Both the position numbers and the translations under genes were made by a program. Positions 1 to 5,600 of a stretch of DNA of 5,600 nt are shown piece after piece. The notes beneath the pieces were generated by a model. It was not told the origin of the DNA. It worked only from the letters and a program-made list of their open reading frames with translations, and did not search any database. How positions within the stretch are numbered: position 1 is the stretch's first letter; each line of letters opens with the position of its first letter. Source of the stretch: an uncultured Cellvibrio sp. (lineage in GTDB: Bacteria; Pseudomonadota; Gammaproteobacteria; Pseudomonadales; Cellvibrionaceae); the NCBI GenBank assembly GCA_946886255.1, contig CAMPIG010000324.1, positions 1 to 5,600 of the forward strand, written 5' to 3'.

Positions 1-1628
1 ACCTCTGCCGGTATTTTTTGTTCGGCAAAAAAATCCAGCCAGCGCAATTGATTATCCTGAAGTCGATCGCCGGGACCCTTGATCTCAATCAGGCGATAGT
101 TTTTTTGATCGGGAAAGAATTGGATCAAATCCGGTAATCCGCTACGGTTAGCTTTTATGTCAAACAGCAAGCGTTGAAAGATAGCTTTTAAATGCGATGC
201 GGGGACACAGTGTAATGCCAGCTCTAGCAAGGTTTCATCCAGAAATTGCCAATGTACGAAATGATTGGTAATACCATACTTCTGGGTCCACACAGTTTTG
301 ATGTGATGAATGTGCTGACCCTGATCAAATAATTGCCAAAGATCATTAACGCCGGGCCGATTAATCAGGAAATCTTCCTGATACAAATCCAGCGGTGCGC
401 TCTGGAAGGGATGGGCGAATGCACCCGCGACGCTACGAAACATCTCCGGCCACAGCCACAAACCGAAGAGTCCGTTCAGCAGTAAATTTTCTGCATAAAA
501 ACAGGGCGCTTCCGGCTTATCAAAATAGGCTTGTGCTACAGCTTCCACGGTGAGCAGATTGCCGTGTTCATCGGTGATTTTTGGCAAGGTTAAACGCTGT
601 TCATTAATTGACTGCTTGGCTGGTTTAACAAAGTCAGCGCGGATTTTCTTTGCCAATCGCGGTGCCATTCGGTGAACTAATTGCAATTCATGTTCATTGG
701 CGGGATGGGCAACTACGTCAGTGAGCAGTTGCCAGGCAGAATCAAATTTCCCGAGCTTTTCAAGTAAACGAATTTGACGTTCACGCGCGGGCGGCAAGGT
801 CACTCCACGGTATAACTGCAACGCTGTTACCAGTTCACCGTAACGTTCAAATTCATAGGCCACCTGATTAAAGAGCTTGGCACGGCGGCGTTCCATAGCC
901 GGGTTGGAAAATTTCTCTGGCAGCAAGGGCAAGAGTTGTTGCAGGGAGACGAGATCATCAGCCGTCTCGAATTGTTCGCGTAGCAATATCAATTGCTGGT
1001 ACTGTAAGACTTCCGTCCGGTCCTGGAACAGGCGATGCTGTTTATCTATTGCATACTGCTCGTAGCGGAACAGCCCCAGATCCTGTAATACAAATTCGGT
1101 CAGATCCTGGTAAGCGTTACCAAAAAATAATAAACGCAAGGTGTCGCTGATGTGCTGCACCTCAAGGCGGTAAAGGCTATCCAATTGATTGCGGGTCCAT
1201 TCGGACCAACTGGCTGGTTCGGGATAGTGCTCTGCTAATACTTCAACCAATATTTCCTTGCGATGACTTTTATACGTTTTCAACAGATCCGGGAATAAAA
1301 ATAATAATTCCGGTTTGGTCACGATATTGACCAGTTCTGTGATCGATAGCGGGGCGTCCAGACTCACCAGCCTGGATTGAATTAATTGTTCAGCCGCCAA
1401 CATCTGATCGTCGATCTCCGTGTAGCGCAATTTGGCTGAGCGAAACCAGCAGCCTTTTCGCCCAAGCATGCGCACCAGTAAGCATTGACTGTCCTGGTCT
1501 AGTTGATTAAACGTTTGGATAAATGCGAATTCTTCAGCATTGAGTAAATCGCTATGTTGATCAGTGACCCAATCTATCACGAAGCGAAAGTTGTGCAGGT
1601 AGTAATGCGGCGGGAGAGGCTCAGTCAT
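1..1628 (-). CDS. fan1: FAN1-type structure-selective nuclease (VRR-NUC domain), C-terminus cut by window edge
   Basis: An uninterrupted minus-strand frame runs from the ATG at 1628-1626 to the left edge, giving 542 codons without a stop. The product is recognised as a bacterial homologue of Fanconi-associated nuclease 1, a 5'-flap endo/exonuclease that acts in interstrand crosslink repair. The N-terminus (about residues 7-20, LPPHYYLHNFRFV) and the following RMLGRKGCWFR block (53-63) are typical of the family. A helical, TPR-like middle follows (about 200-305). The C-terminal PD-(D/E)XK VRR-NUC domain carries GLPDL (D500) and EIKGPGDRLQDNQ (E515, K517). E380 in YAEN is a likely additional metal ligand. 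The D-to-E and D-to-K spacing (15 and 17) matches what I recall for FAN1. The protein stops at ...KIPAE with probably only about 6-15 residues missing. The start is fixed because an in-frame TAA lies 12 bases upstream and no other start codon intervenes. No Shine-Dalgarno sequence is visible. All key catalytic residues are present, so it is probably active. No repair genes flank it here. Confidence 0.93.
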   Translation of the reverse strand, partial: MTEPLPPHYYLHNFRFVIDWVTDQHSDLLNAEEFAFIQTFNQLDQDSQCLLVRMLGRKGCWFRSAKLRYTEIDDQMLAAEQLIQSRLVSLDAPLSITELVNIVTKPELLFLFPDLLKTYKSHRKEILVEVLAEHYPEPASWSEWTRNQLDSLYRLEVQHISDTLRLLFFGNAYQDLTEFVLQDLGLFRYEQYAIDKQHRLFQDRTEVLQYQQLILLREQFETADDLVSLQQLLPLLPEKFSNPAMERRRAKLFNQVAYEFERYGELVTALQLYRGVTLPPARERQIRLLEKLGKFDSAWQLLTDVVAHPANEHELQLVHRMAPRLAKKIRADFVKPAKQSINEQRLTLPKITDEHGNLLTVEAVAQAYFDKPEAPCFYAENLLLNGLFGLWLWPEMFRSVAGAFAHPFQSAPLDLYQEDFLINRPGVNDLWQLFDQGQHIHHIKTVWTQKYGITNHFVHWQFLDETLLELALHCVPASHLKAIFQRLLFDIKANRSGLPDLIQFFPDQKNYRLIEIKGPGDRLQDNQLRWLDFFAEQKIPAE

Positions 1629-1634
1629 GCGTGT

Positions 1635-1662
1635 ATTTTACGGGCAGATGTGACTTTGTAAA
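1635..1662 (-). promoter_or_regulatory. Candidate sigma70 promoter for the FAN1 gene, leaderless
   Basis: On the minus strand, TTTACA (1662-1657, 5 of 6 to the -35 consensus) is followed after 16 bases by TAAAAT (1640-1635, 5 of 6 to the -10). Only 6 bases separate the -10 from the ATG of the FAN1 gene, so transcription would begin at or within a base or two of the start codon. This fits the absence of a ribosome binding site. The gap to the upstream VOC gene is 54 bases. An AT-rich 7-bp inverted repeat (TTTGTAA 1655-1661 / TTACAAA 1672-1678) overlaps the -35. It has no GC stem, so it is a possible operator rather than a terminator. Confidence 0.45.
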
Positions 1663-1682
1663 AAGGGGTAATTACAAATATT

Positions 1683-2102
1683 TTAGCCGTTCGGATGTAA
1701 TCCATCGTCCTCAAGATAAGAATGTGCATCGAACTCAATCAGGCAGAAACCGTGACCAAAAGGATCTGAAAAGGTTATGCATCGTGAGCCACGCCACTCA
1801 ACGCACGCATTTTCCTGTTGTGCCCCGGCTGCCAGCGCGCGTTGTGCGGCTTCGTTTAGGTTATCCACCACAAAATCAAGGTGTATCGGTGTCCAATGTC
1901 GCGCGTAATCCCGGTTAATGGACATCCTGGGAATTGCAGGTGATGCCTGGCTGTTTCGCAGCAAATAAAGTTTGCACGATGTGCCGCTTAATTCCGCCAC
2001 ATCATCATCCAACTGACGGGTAAATTCGAGTCCCAAGGCCTCGGTGTAGAAATGTATCGCAGGCGCCAGGGCCGGCACATCAATATTAATCAGTAATTTC
2101 AT
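1683..2102 (-). CDS. VOC-superfamily protein (glyoxalase / bleomycin-resistance fold)
   Basis: This encodes 139 residues, the usual length of a single-domain VOC protein made of two beta-alpha-beta-beta-beta modules. Module 1 begins MKLLINIDVPAL with the AIHFYTEALGLEF helix (15-27). Module 2 begins PIHLDFVVDNLNEA (72-85) and ends in the conserved FSDPFGHGFCLIEF block (111-124). H74 and E123 sit at usual metal-ligand positions of module 2 and the end strand. The ligand position in strand 1 appears to be hydrophobic (around L4) instead of His or Glu, so metal binding and glyoxalase-type catalysis are uncertain. A drug- or small-molecule-binding role is equally possible, and the substrate cannot be read from sequence. 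The ATG at 2102 is preferred because AGG lies 6 bases upstream. An in-frame TTG at 2150 would add 16 residues of non-family sequence without a ribosome binding site. It lies 54 bases upstream of the FAN1 gene on the same strand, but that gene seems to have its own promoter. Confidence 0.85.
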   Translation of the reverse strand: MKLLINIDVPALAPAIHFYTEALGLEFTRQLDDDVAELSGTSCKLYLLRNSQASPAIPRMSINRDYARHWTPIHLDFVVDNLNEAAQRALAAGAQQENACVEWRGSRCITFSDPFGHGFCLIEFDAHSYLEDDGLHPNG

Positions 2103-2160
2103 CGCACACCTGCTGACCTGTACGTTTATGGACTTGTCTGTTTGGAACAATGCTTCCGGG

Positions 2161-2190
2161 ATTAGAAGGTGCCTCGACTAATTAATTCAA
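2161..2190 (-). promoter_or_regulatory. Candidate sigma70 promoter for the VOC gene
   Basis: On the minus strand, TTGAAT (2190-2185, 4 of 6) and TCTAAT (2166-2161, 5 of 6) are separated by 18 bases. They would give a start near 2154 and a leader of about 50 bases before the ATG at 2102. A short inverted repeat (ATTAG 2161-2165 / CTAAT 2178-2182) overlaps the -10. The rest of the divergent 227-base gap up to the REC-GGDEF gene shows no convincing element: a TATAGT at 2289-2294 could be a plus-strand -10 but has no matching -35. Confidence 0.35.
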
Positions 2191-2329
2191 TCCATTTTCA
2201 CATCGCAAGCCACAACAGGCTCAGCAAACCAGTACGCTAAGTGGGAATTCCTTGGGCTTTGGGGTGTGCCACATTCGCGCTTATCAGCTATAGTTAATGG
2301 CACGATTCACGATATAACAGGTTGATTCC

Positions 2330-3439
2330 ATGACCCAAAACACCGATGCGGGTATCCCGGTGGATGGTAAAAAGGCAAGAATTCTCATTGCCGACGATTC
2401 CAAGATAGTCCGGGTAACCGCCAGCAAAATCCTCGCCACCCAATTTGATGTTGTACTCGCTGAGGACGGCGAGGAGGCGTGGGAAAAGATTTGCCAGGAC
2501 ACCTCCATTCAAGTCGTCTTTACTGATTTAGGCATGCCCAGGCTGGATGGTTACGGCTTGATTCAGCGCATCCGGCAAGCGGAGGATGAGGGGATTCGCA
2601 ACCAGCCGGTGATTGTGATTACCGGTGCCGCGGAAGAGGAGGGCGTCCGCCGAAAAGTCTTTGAACTCGGTGCAACCGATTTTATTACCAAACCTTTTAA
2701 GTCCATCGAGATTTTAGCCCGGGCGGAAGCCCATGCCAGTTACCGACGCGATAAGGAAAGCTTACAGAAGAGTGCAGATATTGATCTGCTGACTGGGACT
2801 CTGAACCGCAATGGTTTGAATAAACAGCTTGAAAAGGATGTATCGTTCGTTAATCGCCATGCCGAGAACATGGCGGTAATTTTATTTGAATTGGATAACT
2901 TTAAAGCCATCTATAAAAAAATCGGCGAGCAGGCGGCTAACCGCATCATCAAACAAGCGTCCACAATTTTGCAAAACGCCATCCGTAAGGAAGATAGCGT
3001 TGGCCGGTACAGTGTGGAAAAATTTCTGATTGTGCTACCCATGGCTAAAGCCGAAGGCGTTATTGTACTGGCCAAGCGTTTATGCGAACGCATCAGTTCA
3101 TTCAGGATGACGATTGCGGGGGAACCCTTTGCGATTTCTATGTCCGCCGGCATTGCCACGGCGCGTAAGGGAGATACCTTTACCGCGAAAGGATTATTGC
3201 ACTCAGCGGAGCAGGCTTTGGTCAATGCAAAAGCGGTGGGGCCTGGTGAAGTCCAGATCCTGAAGCTGGAGGTCGGCAACGAAGAAGAGGCGCCCATCGT
3301 AGTCTCTGTCGATGGCTTGCTGGACGCGATCAGCAAAGGCAAAGCAGACATCCCCACGGCTGAACTGGATGCTGTTGTTGAACGCCTGAAACCCCTGATA
3401 GCGCTAATGAACGAAACACAACGCCAACAGCTCCTGTAG
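2330..3439 (+). CDS. REC-GGDEF response regulator with degenerate cyclase site and intact I-site
   Basis: This encodes 369 residues. Residues about 16-130 form a CheY-like receiver with every key residue: D22/D23, phospho-acceptor D66 (in TDLGMP), T98 and K121 (KPF). A helical linker (about 130-150) joins it to a GGDEF domain (about 151-310), recognised by DLLTGTLNR (152-160), ELDNFK (187-192) and the closing AEQALVNAK (293-301). The signature GGDEF itself is SVEKF (228-232). Usual nucleotide and metal residues in the DxDxFKxIND...GH..GD stretch are also changed: first Asp to E187, Asn-Asp to Y195-K196, His to E200, Gly-Asp to A203-N204. Diguanylate cyclase activity is therefore unlikely. The inhibitory-site motif RxxD is kept as R219-K-E-D222 at the normal distance before the signature, so c-di-GMP binding is plausible. 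A tail of about 58 residues (312-369) follows. AACAGG (2316-2321) is the ribosome binding site, 8 bases from the ATG. The partner kinase is unknown. It is convergent with the DesKR-like operon. Confidence 0.92.
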   Translation: MTQNTDAGIPVDGKKARILIADDSKIVRVTASKILATQFDVVLAEDGEEAWEKICQDTSIQVVFTDLGMPRLDGYGLIQRIRQAEDEGIRNQPVIVITGAAEEEGVRRKVFELGATDFITKPFKSIEILARAEAHASYRRDKESLQKSADIDLLTGTLNRNGLNKQLEKDVSFVNRHAENMAVILFELDNFKAIYKKIGEQAANRIIKQASTILQNAIRKEDSVGRYSVEKFLIVLPMAKAEGVIVLAKRLCERISSFRMTIAGEPFAISMSAGIATARKGDTFTAKGLLHSAEQALVNAKAVGPGEVQILKLEVGNEEEAPIVVSVDGLLDAISKGKADIPTAELDAVVERLKPLIALMNETQRQQLL

Positions 3440-3466
3440 GTTGGATTAGCCTGGCGTAATCCGACG
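3436..3466. repeat. REP-like intergenic palindrome between convergent genes
   Basis: GTTGGATTA (3440-3448) and TAATCCGAC (3457-3465) form a 9-bp stem (eight Watson-Crick pairs, one G-T) around an 8-base loop. It sits in the 36-base gap between two convergent genes, and the TAG stop of the REC-GGDEF gene is part of the flanking TGTAGG. The string TGTAGGTTGGATTAG...TAATCCGACG resembles a dispersed palindrome I recall from intergenic regions of many proteobacteria. No T-tract follows on either strand, so it is not a classical intrinsic terminator. It may still slow or end transcription from both sides or stabilise 3' ends. Confidence 0.6.
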
Positions 3467-3475
3467 TAGACTGAC

Positions 3476-4072
3476 TCACAACCAACCCTTCTGCCGCGCA
3501 ATTCGCGCGGCATCAACCCGATTGGCCGCATTGAGTTTGGCAATCGCTTCCGATAAATAATTTCTCACGGTGCCTTCAGACAAACATAAGGTGGTTGCAA
3601 TGTCAGCGGTGCTTTTTCCTTCAGCGGCCAAGCGCAGTGCACGCCGTTCTTTATCGTTTAACGGATCTTCCTCGCCCAGTGCCATCATCGCCAGTTCACC
3701 ATCAATCACGCGCTTGCCTTCCATCACACGATAGATGGCTTGAATCAGTTCAGCTGAGGGCGCATCCTTTAATAAAAAACCGGATACACCCATGTCAATG
3801 GCACGGCGAATATAACCGGCGCGACCGAAGGTGGTGATAATAATAATTTTGGTTTTGGTGTGCTGTTGTTGTAGCCACTGTGCCAATTCGAGTCCGGACC
3901 GTCCCGGCATTTCAATATCACTCAGCAGGACGTCAAATGTTTGCTGGCGTAATAGTTGCAGCGCTTGATCACCGCTCTCAGCTTGGGTGATATGAAAGCC
4001 AGCTTCCATACTCAAGAGAGCGGCGAGGGCACCACGCACCATGGCCTGGTCTTCGGCAAGTAAGATGTTCAT
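3476..4072 (-). CDS. NarL/LuxR-family response regulator, DesR-like
   Basis: This encodes 198 residues, the usual size for this family. The receiver spans about 1-118 with acidic pocket E7/D8, phospho-acceptor D52 (SDIEMPG), T80/T81 (IIIITTF) and K102 (LLKD). A LuxR-type helix-turn-helix follows (about 137-198), with the recognition region LSEGTVRNYLSEAIAKL (164-180). Several blocks (AEDQAMVRGAL, DIEMPGRSGLE, TTFGRAGYIRRAI, GTVRNYLS and the C-terminal KGWL) closely resemble Bacillus DesR as I remember it. That regulator controls membrane-lipid genes in response to membrane state. Here the target is unknown and 'DesR-like' describes sequence family only. Its ATG overlaps the kinase stop codon by 4 bases (ATGA), pointing to translational coupling and a dedicated kinase partner. 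No strong ribosome binding site is visible upstream of the ATG, in keeping with coupling. Phosphorylation of D52 presumably drives dimerisation and DNA binding. Confidence 0.93.
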   Translation of the reverse strand: MNILLAEDQAMVRGALAALLSMEAGFHITQAESGDQALQLLRQQTFDVLLSDIEMPGRSGLELAQWLQQQHTKTKIIIITTFGRAGYIRRAIDMGVSGFLLKDAPSAELIQAIYRVMEGKRVIDGELAMMALGEEDPLNDKERRALRLAAEGKSTADIATTLCLSEGTVRNYLSEAIAKLNAANRVDAARIARQKGWL

Positions 4073-5193
4073 GCTTTAATATCTGTGTGGGATAGGGTTT
4101 CTGATGGCAGAGTAATAGTGAAACAACTGTGGTCTTGCAAGTCAATTGCCAAGGTGCCAGCCAAAGCGTGTAGACGTTCGCGAATACCGTTCAATCCATT
4201 CCCTTCAATAAGCGAATCAATTTTGCCGTTGTCACACAGCGTTACCGTCACATGATCCTGAGTGCGAGCAAAACTCAACGTACACTGGCGACCTTGGCTG
4301 TGGCGTAACGCATTCGTTGTCAGTTCTTTTAAGGCGAGGATTAATGCAACTTCAGCGCGCGCATTTAACTGTGGCAATTCACCCTCCAATTCAACAATAA
4401 AATGATTTTCCCGCAATTGTTCGCACAGTCCCATGACTTCGCCGGCCAAGCCGCGATGTTTATATCCTGATACCGTTTGGCGCACCAGGCTTAAAGTATC
4501 ACGGGCAATTTTATTGAGTTCTTCCAGGTGTTGTTCACCCTCAGTGTATTTTTCCTGCTTGAGTAATTTCCCGGCGAGCTCGGCTTTTAGCGCAATGCTG
4601 GAAAGTGTATGGCCCAACAGGTCGTGCAAATCCCGGGCAATACGTTCACGTTCAGCGATCATCGCTAACTGGCGGATTTCCAGGTGACTTTGGTGCTCCT
4701 TGATTCTGGTGCGCTGGCGAAATTGTTCAATAACGCCGACAAAGCCCACAGCAATGGACCCGGATAGCGCCGGAAATGCGAAATAGGGAATAGGATATTG
4801 ATAGTAAAGCTGTAAACCCAAAATAATGAGTCCTATTGCGATGGACCACAGGACGAACTGACGTATCGGAAAATATAAACCAACAAAAAAACTCGCATAG
4901 GTTAACAGCGTACTGGAGCCAGGTGTTACAGGGGTAATTATCACGGCCAGCAATAATAATAACGCTATAGGAATCCAAACTCGATTTGTTCGAATGCTGG
5001 AGATAACGATACATAACACAATAAACACTACATAAGCACCCATCATTATTGAATGCTTAAACCAGTCGAAGGGTGTATAAAAAACAGGGATAAAGTAGTA
5101 AAGGCTAAAGATCCACCAGATCCATTTGTGCCGTTGAAATTCGATGTTGTGGCACAGTTTGAGGTCATGTGTTGAGGAGTTAGGGGTATCCAT
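4069..5193 (-). CDS. Membrane sensor histidine kinase, DesK-like (HisKA_3 / HATPase)
   Basis: This encodes 374 residues from the ATG at 5193. About five or six hydrophobic segments (near 24-39, 48-67, 73-89, 96-108, 113-131, 137-158) form an inner-membrane sensor without an obvious periplasmic domain. That suggests sensing of membrane state or a membrane-embedded signal. A helical linker leads to the HisKA_3 dimerisation domain with phospho-acceptor H190 in RDLHDLLGHTLSS. The ATPase domain shows the N-box (LKELTTNALRH, E290/N294), DNG (321-323) and GNGLNGIRERL (331-341). All catalytic elements are intact. An ATG at 5214 would add 7 residues but has no ribosome binding site. The ATG at 5193 has AAAAAGG with 8 bases of spacing, so I prefer it. 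The stop overlaps the regulator's start by 4 bases, making a kinase-regulator operon. The stimulus is not readable from sequence. Confidence 0.92.
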   Translation of the reverse strand: MDTPNSSTHDLKLCHNIEFQRHKWIWWIFSLYYFIPVFYTPFDWFKHSIMMGAYVVFIVLCIVISSIRTNRVWIPIALLLLLAVIITPVTPGSSTLLTYASFFVGLYFPIRQFVLWSIAIGLIILGLQLYYQYPIPYFAFPALSGSIAVGFVGVIEQFRQRTRIKEHQSHLEIRQLAMIAERERIARDLHDLLGHTLSSIALKAELAGKLLKQEKYTEGEQHLEELNKIARDTLSLVRQTVSGYKHRGLAGEVMGLCEQLRENHFIVELEGELPQLNARAEVALILALKELTTNALRHSQGRQCTLSFARTQDHVTVTLCDNGKIDSLIEGNGLNGIRERLHALAGTLAIDLQDHSCFTITLPSETLSHTDIKA

Positions 5194-5255
5194 TACCTTG
5201 GCCTTTTTGAGCATTGGGAGTTGGTGTCTTTATATTGTAGTAAACGACTGAGTCT

Positions 5256-5284
5256 ATTGTGTCCGAGCATTGGACGTGGGGCAA
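5256..5284 (-). promoter_or_regulatory. Candidate promoter of the kinase-regulator operon
   Basis: On the minus strand, TTGCCC (5284-5279, 4 of 6) and CACAAT (5261-5256, 4 of 6) are 17 bases apart. They predict a start near 5249 and a leader of about 55 bases to the preferred ATG at 5193. The match to consensus is weak, as expected for a promoter needing an activator, and the half-site cluster begins right at the -35. A better single -10 (TACAAT, 5239-5234) lacks a partner -35. Confidence 0.3.
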
Positions 5285-5320
5285 CGACAGTCGTCATCAA
5301 AGACGTATGACAAATGTCAC
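5284..5320. promoter_or_regulatory. Cluster of inverted GTCAT/TGACA half-sites, probable response-regulator operator
   Basis: Several small perfect inverted repeats lie side by side: ACGAC-A-GTCGT (5284-5294), GTCAT (5293-5297) against ATGAC (5307-5311), and TGACA-AA-TGTCA (5308-5319). NarL/LuxR-family regulators such as DesR bind paired inverted half-sites. The cluster lies about 90-125 bases upstream of the kinase start codon, immediately behind a candidate -35, where an activator would sit. Autoregulation by the DNA-binding partner encoded in this operon is the simplest reading. The palindromes are seen directly; the binding protein is inferred. Confidence 0.4.
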
Positions 5321-5369
5321 TTGTTTGATGGTTCGCGGCTGGAGTAGCGGGTTAATTAAGGATGGGCTT

Positions 5370-5410
5370 AAAAAGAGCCGCTACAGCCTGGGGCTGCTAT
5401 GACTGTAGCG
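5370..5410 (-). terminator. Probable intrinsic terminator after the efflux gene
   Basis: Read on the minus strand, CGCTACAG (5410-5403) and CTGTAGCG (5386-5379) form a perfect 8-bp stem. It is followed by GCTC and then five T (5374-5370). An internal CAGCC-CCA-GGCTG hairpin (5396-5384) competes with or nests in it. It lies about 75 bases past the stop of the outer-membrane efflux gene, in the right orientation to end that operon before the kinase promoter. The 4-base gap between stem and T-tract is not ideal. A further copy of the arm (GTAGCGG, 5344-5350) pairs with CCGCTAC (5378-5384) as an alternative fold. Confidence 0.45.
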
Positions 5411-5484
5411 ACTATAAGAGGACGTGAAGTAATGAGGATGTAACGTAAACATTAAAACAGTGGAGCAACTTCCGGCAGGTATAA

Positions 5485-5600
5485 TTAATACACCGAAGAA
5501 ACCTGTGCCGCAGGCTCAGTCACCTGCCAGCCACCTCCCAGCGCTTTGTAAACGGCAATCAGATTGAGTAACAATTGGGTTTCGCTTTGTGCAAGTTGCG
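5485..5600 (-). CDS. RND efflux outer-membrane subunit (TolC/OprM/NodT type), C-terminal end only
   Basis: Only the last 37 residues and the TAA (5487-5485) are inside the window; the gene enters from the right edge. The sequence QLAQSETQLLLNLIAVYKALGGGW is the characteristic closing helix of NodT/OprM-family outer-membrane factors, whose C-terminus typically reads LLxNLxALYKALGGGW. A short tail (QVTEPAAQVSSVY) follows. These proteins form the trimeric channel through the outer membrane for tripartite RND pumps exporting drugs, metals or solvents. The substrate cannot be told from this fragment. It is on the same strand as the downstream kinase-regulator operon, 291 bases from the preferred kinase start, with a probable terminator between them. 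Confidence 0.85.
   Translation of the reverse strand, partial: QLAQSETQLLLNLIAVYKALGGGWQVTEPAAQVSSVY

Noticed and set aside
1655..1678. Inverted repeat TTTGTAA/TTACAAA as a terminator of the VOC gene.
   Set aside because: The stem is almost pure A-T and has no proper following T-tract; it overlaps a candidate -35 instead.
1631..1918. Plus-strand open frame of 95 codons antisense to the VOC gene.
   Set aside because: It has no ribosome binding site and no recognisable protein features, and overlaps the better-supported VOC frame.
2256..2272. Sigma54-like TGGCAC on the minus strand upstream of the VOC gene.
   Set aside because: The GG-to-GC spacing is one base too long, the -12 part reads AAGC, and it is about 150 bases from the gene.
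2266..2294. Possible plus-strand promoter for the REC-GGDEF gene (TATAGT at 2289-2294).
   Set aside because: The region 16-18 bases upstream (GTGCCA / TGCCAC) does not resemble a -35, so only an isolated -10-like hexamer is left.
2911..3543. Minus-strand open frame of 210 codons opposite the REC-GGDEF gene.
   Set aside because: Low-complexity, Ser/Arg-rich shadow of a gene with clear domain motifs; it also runs into the DesR-like gene's 3' end.
5480..5485. Perfect TATAAT on the plus strand.
   Set aside because: No -35 at a suitable distance, and it would transcribe antisense into the efflux gene; more likely chance in an AT-rich spot.

Overview
The window reads as ordinary chromosomal DNA of a moderate-GC Gram-negative bacterium, most likely a gammaproteobacterium (possibly Pseudomonas/Cellvibrio-like). 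The support is the gene content: a bacterial FAN1 nuclease, an RND-type outer-membrane efflux subunit, a REC-GGDEF response regulator and a DesK/DesR-like two-component pair. Genus-level placement is a guess. I see no transposase, integrase, CRISPR array, tRNA or rRNA.

Layout. (1) Positions 1-1628, minus strand: a nearly complete FAN1 / VRR-NUC structure-selective nuclease whose last few residues lie beyond the left edge. It appears to use a leaderless promoter. (2) 1683-2102, minus: a small single-domain VOC (glyoxalase/bleomycin-resistance fold) protein with its own candidate promoter. (3) 2330-3439, plus: a REC-GGDEF response regulator with an intact receiver but a degenerate GGDEF active site and a preserved RxxD c-di-GMP binding motif. 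(4) 3436-3466: a dispersed-repeat-like palindrome between two convergent genes. (5) 5193-3476, minus: a two-gene operon with a membrane histidine kinase (DesK-like) and a NarL/LuxR-type regulator (DesR-like), overlapping by 4 bp (ATGA). (6) 5194-5484: an intergenic region with a candidate kinase promoter, a cluster of inverted GTCAT half-sites just upstream of it, and a hairpin plus T-tract that probably ends the upstream efflux operon. (7) 5485-5600, minus: the C-terminal 37 residues of a TolC/OprM/NodT-type outer-membrane efflux protein.

How the genes fit together. The kinase and regulator form a self-contained signalling pair, probably autoregulated through the half-site cluster; their other targets are not in the window. 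The REC-GGDEF protein is convergent with that pair and probably independent. Its sequence suggests a phosphorylation-controlled c-di-GMP receptor or scaffold rather than an active diguanylate cyclase. FAN1 (crosslink and flap repair) and the VOC protein have no visible functional link to the signalling genes. I found no clear evidence of a wholly new system. The points most worth following up are the degenerate GGDEF protein with an intact I-site, the operator-like cluster, and the leaderless FAN1 start.
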